DNA of 6,554 nucleotides from Sedimenticola sp. (GCA_026197195.1 JAPHUG010000041.1:1-6554), one strand, 5' to 3'. Numbered from the stretch's first letter, positions 1 through 6,246 are shown. A program made the numbers and translations. Notes: generated by a model from the letters alone, not told the origin.

Positions 1-748
1 CGGCCGGGGCAATGCAGTAGCCGCTCTTCCAACCCGTAACATGGTAGGTCTTACCAAACGAAAAGACCACAAAGGCCCGGGCCGCCAGTTCATCATGCAA
101 CAGCAGGCTCTGGTGTGTTTCACCATCAAACACCAGATGTTCATAGACTTCATCTGAGAGCAGCAGAATATCCGTATCCCTGACCAGTTCAGCCAGGGTG
201 GCGAGATCGTCCGCCGACAGGGTTGCCCCGGTAGGGTTATGTGGTGAATTAAGAATGATCATGCGGGTTTTAGGATTGATCGCATCCTTGACCCGCTGCC
301 AGTCGATTGAAAACGTGGGCGGCCGTAACGGCAGATGAATGGCACGGCCACCGCTCAGTTCAATCGCCGGCTCATAGCTGTCGTAGGCCGGGTCGAACAC
401 AATCACTTCATCACCCGGTGAGACACAGGCAGTAATGGCACAGTAGATCGCTTCGGTAGCACCGGGTGTCACAGTCACTTCATGATCAGCTGAAATCTTC
501 CGGTCATAGAGACGGCTTATCTTGGTTGCAATGGCATCCCGCAGTGACGCAACACCGGCCATGGGGGCATACTGGTTGTGCCCCTGCTGAATATGATAAT
601 CGACCCGATCCAGCAGCGCCCTGGGGGCCGAAAAATCAGGGAAGCCCTGACCCAGATTGATTGCCTGGTGCTGATTGGCCAGCTCACCAATCACCGTAAA
701 GATCGTGGTGCCAACCTGGGGTAACTTGCTTTTAAGGGTGATACTCAT
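1..748 (-). CDS. ybdL: PLP-dependent aminotransferase, YbdL-like (methionine aminotransferase type), 3' end outside window
   Basis: Class I/II (fold-type I) aminotransferase expected to transfer the amino group of methionine or related amino acids to a 2-oxo acid in the cytoplasm. The minus strand gives an uninterrupted frame of about 249 residues, against roughly 385 for the full family, so the C-terminal third is missing only because the window ends. It begins MSITLKSKLPQVGTTIFT and continues with INLGQGFPDF (substrate and phosphate region), NQYAPMAG, TPGATEAIY, NSPHNPTGA (Asn171), SDEVYEH (Asp199 and Tyr202) and SFGKTYHVTGWK, where Lys233 is the PLP Schiff-base lysine. These blocks follow E. 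coli YbdL, recalled from memory, almost one for one. The start is the only ATG after an in-frame TAG upstream, and it matches the YbdL N-terminus; no good Shine-Dalgarno precedes it. It is divergent from the ABC operon, and nothing ties the two functionally. Substrate preference (Met, Gln, Phe/Tyr, or the MtnE-type salvage role) is inferred from family. Confidence 0.93.
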   Translation of the reverse strand, partial: MSITLKSKLPQVGTTIFTVIGELANQHQAINLGQGFPDFSAPRALLDRVDYHIQQGHNQYAPMAGVASLRDAIATKISRLYDRKISADHEVTVTPGATEAIYCAITACVSPGDEVIVFDPAYDSYEPAIELSGGRAIHLPLRPPTFSIDWQRVKDAINPKTRMIILNSPHNPTGATLSADDLATLAELVRDTDILLLSDEVYEHLVFDGETHQSLLLHDELAARAFVVFSFGKTYHVTGWKSGYCIAPA

Positions 749-862
749 ATGCAGTAATAACGGCCAATTGAACGCCTAGTGTGCCAAATTGTCTCTTCGG
801 GTGATAGCACCCTGAGCCTTAAAATTAGGCAAACGCAACCAGATTCCCTATTCTATAGGCCT
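749..862. promoter_or_regulatory. Divergent intergenic region between aminotransferase and ABC operon
   Basis: This 114-base gap must drive both the aminotransferase (left) and the ABC operon (right). A hairpin or operator-like inverted repeat GGGTG-ATAG-CACCC lies at 799-812, with weaker flanking pairs out to 795-816. For the rightward direction, weak sigma-70 candidates are a TAAAAT -10 at 820-825 without a good -35, or TAGGCA (826-831) with a 17-base spacer and TATTCT (849-854). The second would start transcription almost at the ATG, giving a near-leaderless message. A perfect 10-base palindrome, ATAGGCCTAT, spans 855-864 and runs into the start codon. None of these promoters is strong. 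The region is open in the ATPase frame from a GTG at 779, but I treat it as non-coding because family alignment begins at 863. Confidence 0.35.
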
Positions 863-1561
863 ATGCAGAACAAACCGCTACTTGTTGTTGAAGATCTGTA
901 CCACAGCTACCAGGAAGGTGGCGATAGCCGACCTATCCTTAATGGTATCAACCTGCAGGTGGCAGAGCATGAGTGTATCGCTCTACTGGGGCGCAGCGGT
1001 TCAGGGAAGTCGACACTGCTGAACATGCTGGCCGGTATTGATACCCCGCAAGATGGCCGGATTACCATCATGGGTCAGAATATCCATGAACTCTCGGAGC
1101 TGGACCGCACCCTGTTGCGCCGCCGTCATATCGGTTTTGTCTATCAGTTCTTCAACCTGATTCCCACCCTCACCATCGCCGAAAATGTCGGGCTTCCGCT
1201 GGAGCTTAATGGCTATAACGAACGTGATATCCGCAAACTGGTGGGGCTTTTGCTGTCAGACGTCGGACTGGGTGATCGCTGGAACGCTTACCCGGATCAA
1301 CTCTCCGGCGGTGAACAACAACGGATAGCCATTGCCCGCGCCCTCATTCACAATCCATCGATCATATTGGCCGATGAACCCACGGGCAACCTGGATGCGG
1401 AGACCGGTGAGCATACCCTGCGCATCTTGCTGGGACTCTCCCGACAGCTTAAACGTACGCTGATTATCGTGACACACAGCTTTGAGGTCGCTGAAAAAGC
1501 AGATCGTATCTTCACCCTGAATGACGGGGTGCTGAACAGAGAGGGAGAACCCCATTGGTAG
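863..1561 (+). CDS. ABC transporter ATP-binding protein, LolD/MacB/YbbA class
   Basis: Cytoplasmic ATPase of 232 residues, the usual size for LolD and YbbA, that powers the FtsX-type permease encoded next. All nucleotide-binding motifs are intact: Walker A GRSGSGKST (43-51, Lys49), Q-loop Gln95 in FVYQFFNLIP, signature LSGGEQQR (147-154), Walker B IILADE (167-172) with catalytic Glu172, D-loop NLD (176-178) and switch His205 in VTHS. The ATG at 863 is preferred over an in-frame GTG at 779. The mature family begins a few residues before the VEDLYHSYQEG block, and the 28 extra residues from the GTG look like translated intergenic DNA. Neither start has a clear Shine-Dalgarno, and the ATG is overlapped by a 10-base palindrome. 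The stop overlaps the permease start by 7 bases, so the two are translationally coupled. YbbA is the best named comparison because the partner permease is YbbP-like in size and topology; LolD or MacB ATPase would look similar. Confidence 0.93.
   Translation: MQNKPLLVVEDLYHSYQEGGDSRPILNGINLQVAEHECIALLGRSGSGKSTLLNMLAGIDTPQDGRITIMGQNIHELSELDRTLLRRRHIGFVYQFFNLIPTLTIAENVGLPLELNGYNERDIRKLVGLLLSDVGLGDRWNAYPDQLSGGEQQRIAIARALIHNPSIILADEPTGNLDAETGEHTLRILLGLSRQLKRTLIIVTHSFEVAEKADRIFTLNDGVLNREGEPHW
1544..1557 (+). promoter_or_regulatory. Ribosome binding site and TTG start of the permease
   Basis: GGAG at 1544-1547, inside the purine run GAGGGAG (1541-1547), sits 7 bases before a TTG at 1555-1557. No ATG or GTG lies nearby in this frame, and the protein read from the TTG begins with a basic stretch followed directly by the first membrane helix, as expected for this family. 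The site lies inside the last codons of the ATPase gene, so ribosomes finishing the ATPase can re-initiate here. Confidence 0.8.
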
Positions 1562-4074
1562 GCTCGCGGCTATTGCGGGCGGGATTCCGGCACCAGCGTC
1601 GCCATAGCTGGCAGACCCTGCTGGCTATTCTAGGAATCATGCTGGGTGTGGCGATTGTGATGGCGGTCGGACTGGCCAACCAGAGCGCCAGCCGGGCCTT
1701 TGAGATCACCATGGAGCAGATCTCGGGACAGGTAACCCACCAGATTGTAGCTGGGCCTGACGGCATCCCTGAGTCGCTCTACACCTCTCTACGACTCACA
1801 CTGCCCACGATAAAAAGCGCACCGGTTGTTGAAGGGCTTGTCCGGGTACGAAAAGAGCAATTCACCCTGCTGGGCCTGGATCCACTCTCGGAGCAACCCT
1901 TTCGCAACCTGACATTGTCACCCGCGCCGGATCTTTTGAACCGGCTTTTAACCCAGCCGGATGGCGTACTGATCTCTGCCTATACGGCCAGGCGGTTGGA
2001 CCTCGCTATTGATAAACCGTTAACTCTAGAGATCGCCGGAAAGCAAACCGATACAACAATCATCGCCCAGTATGGTGCTGAGCAAGGGGCCGCGCTCGAC
2101 GGGGTGCTGGTGGCAGACATCGCAGTGGCCCAGACCCTTTTGCAAACCTTTGGTCAACTGACACGTATTGACCTGATACTGACGGAGCAGGAAGTACACC
2201 AGTTGCAACAGTGGCTACCAAAAGGCATGCGACTGATAGAGACACGCCAGCGCACAGCCACAATGGCCGACATGAGCAAGGCCTTCCAAACCAATCTGAC
2301 CGCCATGAGCCTGCTGGCATTGCTGGTGGGGGGCTTTCTGATCTACAACACCGCCACCTTCTCCGTACTCCAGCGGCGGCGTCAGTTTGGCATTATGCGA
2401 CTGATCGGCGCGACCCGGGGTGAAGTATTCCGCCTGATTCTGTTTGAGCAGATGCTGATTGGCCTCATTGGCACACTTCTGGGCATGGGTGCCGGGATCT
2501 TGCTGGCCCGGGAGTTATTGTGGCTGGTCACCCGCACCATTAATGATCTCTATTACACGCTGACCGTGACCCGCCTGGATCTGGCACCCGGCATTCTGAT
2601 CACCGGAATGCTGCTTGGACTCATCACCACCCTGCTCGCCTCGGCCCCCCCGGCCTGGGAGGCCACCCGCTCACGGCCTCAGAGTGTGAATCGCCGTTCG
2701 GTGATTGAGCGCCAGAGTCATCGCGCCATTCCCTGGTTGTTTGTAACAGGCTTGATCATGCTGGCCGCCGGTCTCTGGCTGGCCACGCATTCAGACCGTA
2801 ACCTGCTGCTCGGGTTTACGGCCCTGTTCTGTTTTATTGTCGGTTACTGCCTGCTGGTACCGGCCTTCGTGCCACTCCTCTCACGCCTGCTTAATCATCC
2901 CATCAAACGGCTGTTTGGAACGATAGGACGACTCGCCACCCGCGGCATTGAGGCCACGCTGAGCCGAACCGGACCGGCCATTGCCGCACTGACGCTGGCC
3001 ATTGCAGCCACCATCGGCATGGGCATCATGGTCGACAGTTTTCGAGCTACAGTGGGACAGTGGCTCAATCAGACACTGCAGGGTGACATCTATATCTCGG
3101 CAACTGATAGCCGTTCCAAACAGGCCTCGGCCCCGTTGCCTGAACACCTGCCAGAGACCCTTTTAAAACTTCAGGGGGTTCGGGAGATCAGTACCGGACG
3201 GCATGTGACCGTTGAGTCTGACAGCGGCCCGATCAACCTGCTGGCCATCGGCCTTTCCAGTACCAGTTACCAGGGCTTTAACTTTAAGGGTGAAACGCTT
3301 CCTGCCCTCTGGCAGCAGTTCGCTACCGGCAATCTGGTGCTGGTCTCTGAGCCTTATGCCTATCACAACCAACTTCAGGTCGGTGACCCACTCACGCTGC
3401 TCACACCCAAAGGGGATCAGACCTTTAAGGTGGGTGGGATCTTTTTTGATTATGGCTCTGATCGCGGCCTGGTTGTCCTACCCCGCACCTTTTACGCAGA
3501 GCGCTGGCAGGATTCGCAGGTGACTACCCTGGGTGTTTACCTGAAGCCGGACGCTGCGCTGGATCAGCTACTCTCGGAAATAAAAAGTATCACGGCTCAG
3601 TCGGAACAGCCTCTGACCGTCCGTGCCAATCAGGAGATCCTGAGTCACTCCCTGGAGATCTTTGACCGCACCTTTACCATTACCCGCGTCCTGCGTCTGC
3701 TGGTCATTGCTGTTGCGTTTGTGGGTATCCTGAGCGCCATGCTGGCCTTGCAACTGGAGCGCGCCAAAGAGCACGCCATATTGCGCGCCACTGGCCTGAC
3801 ACCTGGACAGCTGTTTGGTCAGATCACCCTGCAGACGCTGCTTATGGGCGTCATGGCCGCACTCCTGGCCATACCGCTCGGTTGGTTGATGGCTGAAATC
3901 CTGATTCATGTGATCAACCTGAGTGCATTTGGCTGGAGCATGCCCAGCCAGCTATCTCCTGCCGTATTACTGGAAGCGGTGCTCTTTGCTTTGATAGCGT
4001 CACTGTTGGCAGGGCTCTACCCGAGTCTTAGGATGGGGCGCACACGACCTGCACTGGCCTTGCGAGAGGAGTAG
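1555..4074 (+). CDS. FtsX/MacB-family ABC transporter permease, YbbP-like, ten predicted membrane segments
   Basis: Inner-membrane permease of 839 residues that pairs with the upstream ATPase as a type VII (MacB/LolCDE/YbbAP/FtsEX) ABC system. These systems usually move substrates within or out of the periplasm by mechanotransmission, not by classic trans-membrane transport. Visible architecture: basic N-terminus and TM1 (about 19-42); first periplasmic domain (about 43-245); FtsX domain 1 with TM2-4 (about 250-370) and the cytoplasmic coupling loop RRRQFGIMRLIGATRGEVFR; TM5-6 (about 392-445); TM7 (about 472-495); second periplasmic domain (about 498-705); FtsX domain 2 with TM8-10 (about 708-825) and the loop ERAKEHAILRATGLTPGQLF; and a C-terminal tail ending ALALREE. 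Ten helices and two large periplasmic domains match YbbP (about 804 residues) better than MacB or LolC/E, which have four TMs. It starts at TTG with a good Shine-Dalgarno and overlaps the ATPase stop. The lipoprotein gene follows after 3 bases. Substrate unknown; lipid or hydrophobic molecule is an inference from relatives and from the AttH-like neighbour. Confidence 0.92.
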   Translation: MVGSRLLRAGFRHQRRHSWQTLLAILGIMLGVAIVMAVGLANQSASRAFEITMEQISGQVTHQIVAGPDGIPESLYTSLRLTLPTIKSAPVVEGLVRVRKEQFTLLGLDPLSEQPFRNLTLSPAPDLLNRLLTQPDGVLISAYTARRLDLAIDKPLTLEIAGKQTDTTIIAQYGAEQGAALDGVLVADIAVAQTLLQTFGQLTRIDLILTEQEVHQLQQWLPKGMRLIETRQRTATMADMSKAFQTNLTAMSLLALLVGGFLIYNTATFSVLQRRRQFGIMRLIGATRGEVFRLILFEQMLIGLIGTLLGMGAGILLARELLWLVTRTINDLYYTLTVTRLDLAPGILITGMLLGLITTLLASAPPAWEATRSRPQSVNRRSVIERQSHRAIPWLFVTGLIMLAAGLWLATHSDRNLLLGFTALFCFIVGYCLLVPAFVPLLSRLLNHPIKRLFGTIGRLATRGIEATLSRTGPAIAALTLAIAATIGMGIMVDSFRATVGQWLNQTLQGDIYISATDSRSKQASAPLPEHLPETLLKLQGVREISTGRHVTVESDSGPINLLAIGLSSTSYQGFNFKGETLPALWQQFATGNLVLVSEPYAYHNQLQVGDPLTLLTPKGDQTFKVGGIFFDYGSDRGLVVLPRTFYAERWQDSQVTTLGVYLKPDAALDQLLSEIKSITAQSEQPLTVRANQEILSHSLEIFDRTFTITRVLRLLVIAVAFVGILSAMLALQLERAKEHAILRATGLTPGQLFGQITLQTLLMGVMAALLAIPLGWLMAEILIHVINLSAFGWSMPSQLSPAVLLEAVLFALIASLLAGLYPSLRMGRTRPALALREE

Positions 4075-4080
4075 CCGATG
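4067..4080 (+). promoter_or_regulatory. Ribosome binding site of the lipoprotein gene
   Basis: AGGAG at 4067-4071, at the very end of the permease gene, is 6 bases before the ATG at 4078. The permease stop TAG (4072-4074) lies between them and happens to be in the same reading frame as the ATG. It therefore closes the frame upstream and excludes any earlier start for the lipoprotein. Confidence 0.85.
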
Positions 4081-5184
4081 CCCTCCATCCCGCTACTGCT
4101 CCTGCTACTGCTGCTGACCGGCTGTCAGGAGTCCGTTGACCCCGTCCAGCAAACGTTTTCGGCCACCCAGTTACTCTCCAACAGCGAGATCGAAGGCTTT
4201 TCCCGCGCCGATCATATCCGCCCATTCCGCTTTCCTGAGGATCATGCCGCACACCCGGACTATCGTAATGAGTGGTGGTATTTTACGGGCAATTTGAATG
4301 ACCAGGCCGGTCGCCGGTTTGGTTATCAGGTCACCTTTTTTCGCTTTGCCCTTAAACCACCACCGGCCACCGAACATCCCTCTAGCTGGGCAAACAATCA
4401 GGTCTGGATGGCCCATGTCGCAATCACGGATCCGCAAGAGAAACGACATATGGCGGAAGAAAAACGGGTACGGGAAGGTCCCGGCCTGGCCGGTACAACA
4501 CTTAATCCACTAAAAGTCTGGGTAGAGAACTGGCAACTCACCGAAAGTACAAAAGGGTTTCCCTGGCATGTTCAGATCAACACCCAAAAGATGGGCATTG
4601 ATCTTGAGCTGACGCCGACGGTCGGCCTGGTTTTACAAGGCGACAAGGGACTCAGCCAAAAGAGCGCCGCGTCCGGTAACGCCTCCTACTATTACTCATA
4701 CCCACGACTCAAAAGTCAGGGAACGATCACACTGGCGGGTACAACCTATCAGGTAACTGGTGAATCCTGGTTTGATCGAGAGTGGGGAACCAGTGCGCTC
4801 TCTTCCGAACAGACCGGCTGGGACTGGTTCTCGCTGCAGTTCAACAGCGGCGAGAGTCTGATGTTTTATCACTTGAGAGACCAACAGGGCAAAGCCGATA
4901 CCTTCAGCGGTGGAACCTGGATCGACAGTAAGGCAAAAACAGCACGGCTATCACTGGACGATGTTGAGCTCACACCCGTGAGCTGGTGGGAGAGCCCGGC
5001 AGGCATACGCTACCCCACTGAATGGAAGATGCAGCTTGTACCTGAAAACAGAACCCTTATCGTGCGCGCTGTTCTGGATAAGCAGGAGATGGATCTCAGT
5101 GTCCGGTACTGGGAGGGTGCCGTGGATGTATTGGAGCAAGGCCGTACCATCGGCAGAGGCTATCTGGAGATGACCGGGTATTGA
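4078..5184 (+). CDS. AttH/CrtC-family lipocalin-like outer-membrane lipoprotein
   Basis: Protein of 368 residues with a short lipoprotein signal: a leucine run followed by LLTGC, making Cys16 the probable lipidated residue. Gln at +2 predicts sorting to the outer membrane. The n-region before the leucines (MPSIP) has no Lys or Arg, which is unusual. The mature part carries the marks of the CrtC/AttH (DUF2006, calycin-like double beta-barrel) family: RNEWWYFTGNL with Trp66-Trp67-Tyr68, GESWFDREWG with Trp231, Asp233, Arg234 and Trp236, and GWDWFSLQ (Trp248, Asp249, Trp250), in the family order and spacing. The family includes carotenoid 1,2-hydratase CrtC and the AttH-like protein of known structure from Nitrosomonas europaea, whose authors proposed a role in lipid metabolism. 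Here it is the last gene of an operon with an FtsX-type ABC pair and no carotenoid genes are visible, so I favour a ligand-binding or processing partner of the transporter. Catalytic activity cannot be judged from sequence. Confidence 0.9.
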   Translation: MPSIPLLLLLLLLTGCQESVDPVQQTFSATQLLSNSEIEGFSRADHIRPFRFPEDHAAHPDYRNEWWYFTGNLNDQAGRRFGYQVTFFRFALKPPPATEHPSSWANNQVWMAHVAITDPQEKRHMAEEKRVREGPGLAGTTLNPLKVWVENWQLTESTKGFPWHVQINTQKMGIDLELTPTVGLVLQGDKGLSQKSAASGNASYYYSYPRLKSQGTITLAGTTYQVTGESWFDREWGTSALSSEQTGWDWFSLQFNSGESLMFYHLRDQQGKADTFSGGTWIDSKAKTARLSLDDVELTPVSWWESPAGIRYPTEWKMQLVPENRTLIVRAVLDKQEMDLSVRYWEGAVDVLEQGRTIGRGYLEMTGY

Positions 5185-5345
5185 TCAACCGCTATGGGTA
5201 TAAACGTTTGAGTACCCAGGCTGCAAGTGTCGTAAACCAACACCGACAAGCTGAATCATTTCATTGCGCCAAATAGTTTATATGAGGGGGCTGGCACGTC
5301 TTTTCAAGACACCAAAAAATAAATAAAAAAATGGCGTATCAATCC
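5185..5345. other. Intergenic region after the ABC operon, with weak hairpins and an A-rich tract
   Basis: No gene is supported here. A 6-bp stem TGGGTA (5195-5200)/TACCCA (5213-5218) with a 12-base loop containing AAACGTTT lies just after the operon, but no T-run follows, so it is not a typical intrinsic terminator. A second small hairpin GTCTT-TTC-AAGAC (5298-5310) is followed by an almost pure A tract on the plus strand (5314-5331), the wrong polarity for termination. The A tract ends about 15 bases before the heat-shock -35 element and may act as an UP element or DNA bend for that promoter. Confidence 0.4.
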
Positions 5346-5374
5346 CTTGAATTTCTGTTTTCCAATCCCTAACT
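5346..5374 (+). promoter_or_regulatory. Sigma-32 (RpoH) heat-shock promoter of ibpA
   Basis: CTTGAA at 5346-5351 (within CCCTTGAA) is a perfect core match to the sigma-32 -35 element. After a 15-base spacer, CCCTAACT at 5367-5374 resembles the CCCCATNT -10 element. Transcription would begin near 5381, leaving a leader of about 90 bases before the ATG, the right length for the ROSE-type leader described below. The heat-shock function of the downstream gene supports the call. The start site itself is inferred. Confidence 0.75.
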
Positions 5375-5380
5375 CATGGT

Positions 5381-5469
5381 CAAGTGGATGCCCAATGGGA
5401 TCCATGAAAAGGCATGGTTCAACTGAACATGCTGTTAATTGATATCGCTTACGAAGATGAGGATATACC
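5381..5469 (+). promoter_or_regulatory. ROSE-type RNA thermometer in the ibpA leader
   Basis: The leader can fold into three consecutive hairpins. Hairpin I (5384-5405) is TGGAT-g-CCC, loop AAT, GGG-ATCCA. Hairpin II (5412-5432) is GCATG-g-TTC, loop AACT, GAA-CATGC. Hairpin III (about 5440-5467) pairs 5442-5451 with 5458-5466 around the loop CGAAGA. In hairpin III the motif UCGCU (5445-5449) pairs with AGGA (5460-5463) of the Shine-Dalgarno, leaving G5447 unpaired or in a G-G contact. This matches the U(U/C)GCU anti-SD signature of ROSE elements, in which the conserved G makes the helix melt at heat-shock temperature and frees the ribosome binding site. Position directly before an hsp20 gene is the classical context. 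Pairings were found by eye; no folding energy was computed. Confidence 0.85.
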
Positions 5470-5928
5470 ATGAGAACGTATGATCTATCACCCCTATTCC
5501 GCAGTGCCATTGGTTTTGACAGACTGGCCAATACACTGGAGTCCATACACAACACCAACAGCAGCGGTGGCTACCCTCCCTACAACATCGAACTGGTTGA
5601 TGAAAACCAGTACACCATCACCATGGCTGTTGCCGGGTTTACCGCCGATGATCTGGAGATTGAGGTTGAGCAGAACAAGCTGCGAGTAACCGGTCAGAAA
5701 AAAGAGGACGACGAAGGTCGCCAGTATCTGCATCGCGGCATTGCCAATCGCAACTTTGAACGCAGCTTCCAGCTGGCCGACCACATCAAGGTGGCCAATG
5801 CCAACATTCAGGATGGCATGCTTTACCTGGAGTTGGTCAGAGAGATACCAGAGGCCATGAAGCCACGGCGTATTGAAATCCAGAAACGCGCTAATAGCGT
5901 ACTGGATAACAAGGTAGAAGCGGCCTGA
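5470..5928 (+). CDS. ibpA: Small heat-shock protein, IbpA-like (Hsp20 family)
   Basis: ATP-independent cytoplasmic chaperone that coats unfolding proteins and hands them to the DnaK/ClpB machinery. The 152 residues begin with the IbpA-type N-terminus [19 protein letters not shown] and continue into the alpha-crystallin domain from about [16 protein letters not shown] (33-48), through [18 protein letters not shown] and [14 protein letters not shown], to the DGMLYLEL block. The C-terminal IxI anchor is IEI (135-137) in PKRRIEI-like context (here [10 protein letters not shown]), which docks into a neighbouring subunit. The tail after IxI is about 15 residues longer than in E. coli IbpA and carries mixed charge. 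The start ATG is preceded by GAGGA (5459-5463) with 6 bases of spacing, and this ribosome binding site is sequestered in the ROSE hairpin. It is a single gene between its own heat-shock promoter and a terminator, without an IbpB partner in the window. Confidence 0.96.
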   Translation: MRTYDLSPLFRSAIGFDRLANTLESIHNTNSSGGYPPYNIELVDENQYTITMAVAGFTADDLEIEVEQNKLRVTGQKKEDDEGRQYLHRGIANRNFERSFQLADHIKVANANIQDGMLYLELVREIPEAMKPRRIEIQKRANSVLDNKVEAA

Positions 5929-5946
5929 TACCTTTCGCTTAGACAT

Positions 5947-5974
5947 AGCCCCGGCAATCCTGCCGGGGCTTTAT
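5947..5974 (+). terminator. Intrinsic terminator after ibpA
   Basis: A perfect 10-bp GC-rich stem AGCCCCGGCA (5947-5956)/TGCCGGGGCT (5961-5970) with loop ATCC is followed by a short T-rich tail (TTTAT). It begins 18 bases after the ibpA stop. The T tract is short, but the stem is strong, so it should end the monocistronic ibpA message. Confidence 0.9.
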
Positions 5975-6049
5975 GGTTTGGCGCGGCCACCTGGATTTTT
6001 TCCATACGCTTGAGATAGACAGCGATCTTCGCTGCCTCTGCATCCGGCA

Positions 6050-6246
6050 AAAGCAATAACGGAGATGGTCGATACGTGACTGAACAACAAGGGGCTGTCG
6101 CCGATGAGATTAATCGTAATATCGTCTCTATTAATGACCTGTCTATTCAGTCAGCACAGGGGGCTGAACAGACGGCCGTTGCCAGTACCCAACAGGCCCA
6201 GCTAGCGTCCGACCTGCAACGGATGGAAGGAGAGTTCCGCACTTGA
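6050..6246 (+). pseudogene. Remnant of a methyl-accepting chemotaxis protein (C-terminal end only)
   Basis: From 6076 to the TGA at 6244-6246 the frame reads VTEQQGAVADEINRNIVSIN, then DLSIQSAQGAEQTAVAST and a final LQRMEGEFRT. This is the C-terminal end of the cytoplasmic coiled coil of a methyl-accepting chemotaxis receptor (the EEQ-x-xVAxEINRN block and the usual terminal L..LVG.FR). A complete receptor has 500 or more residues; here only 56 codons are in frame, and the ibpA terminator lies about 100 bases upstream, so the sensor, membrane, HAMP and signalling-tip regions are absent. Just upstream in another frame, 6050-6076 reads KAITEMVDT, which resembles the segment that normally precedes this block, followed by an out-of-frame TGA. 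A deletion of about 13 bases would explain the shift. GGAG at 6061-6064 is 11 bases before the GTG at 6076, but translation of this stub into a useful protein is unlikely. I read it as a decayed gene left by a deletion. Confidence 0.8.

Noticed and set aside
466..660. Plus-strand 64-codon open frame
   Set aside because: It is antisense to conserved aminotransferase coding sequence, and its Pro/His/Trp-rich composition is typical of a shadow frame.
779..862. GTG-initiated N-terminal extension of the ABC ATPase (28 extra residues)
   Set aside because: The extension lacks a ribosome binding site, does not resemble LolD/YbbA N-termini and covers promoter-like DNA. The ATG at 863 gives the normal family length of 232.
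1555..4074. MacB, LolC/LolE or FtsX assignment for the permease
   Set aside because: Those proteins have four membrane helices and one large periplasmic domain. This one has about ten helices and two periplasmic domains, as in YbbP.
4078..5184. Dedicated carotenoid 1,2-hydratase (CrtC) assignment
   Set aside because: The family signature is shared, but the lipoprotein signal and ABC operon context differ from carotenoid clusters, and no carotenoid gene is present in the window.
5195..5218. Possible terminator of the ABC operon
   Set aside because: The stem is only 6 bp with a 12-base loop, and no T-run follows.
5298..5331. Hairpin followed by a homopolymer-like tract as an intrinsic terminator
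   Set aside because: The tract is A-rich on the plus strand, giving the wrong polarity for plus-strand termination, and on the minus strand it precedes the hairpin instead of following it.
5494..5946. Minus-strand open frame of 150 codons opposite ibpA
   Set aside because: It lies almost entirely antisense to a certain gene, has no recognisable domain or ribosome binding site, and reads through part of the regulated gene's codon-periodic sequence.
5823..6056. Minus-strand frame reading LLLPDAEAAKIAVYLKRM near its start
   Set aside because: The first residues look protein-like, but the frame runs through the ibpA terminator and into antisense ibpA, starts at TTG without a clear ribosome site, and I recognise no family.
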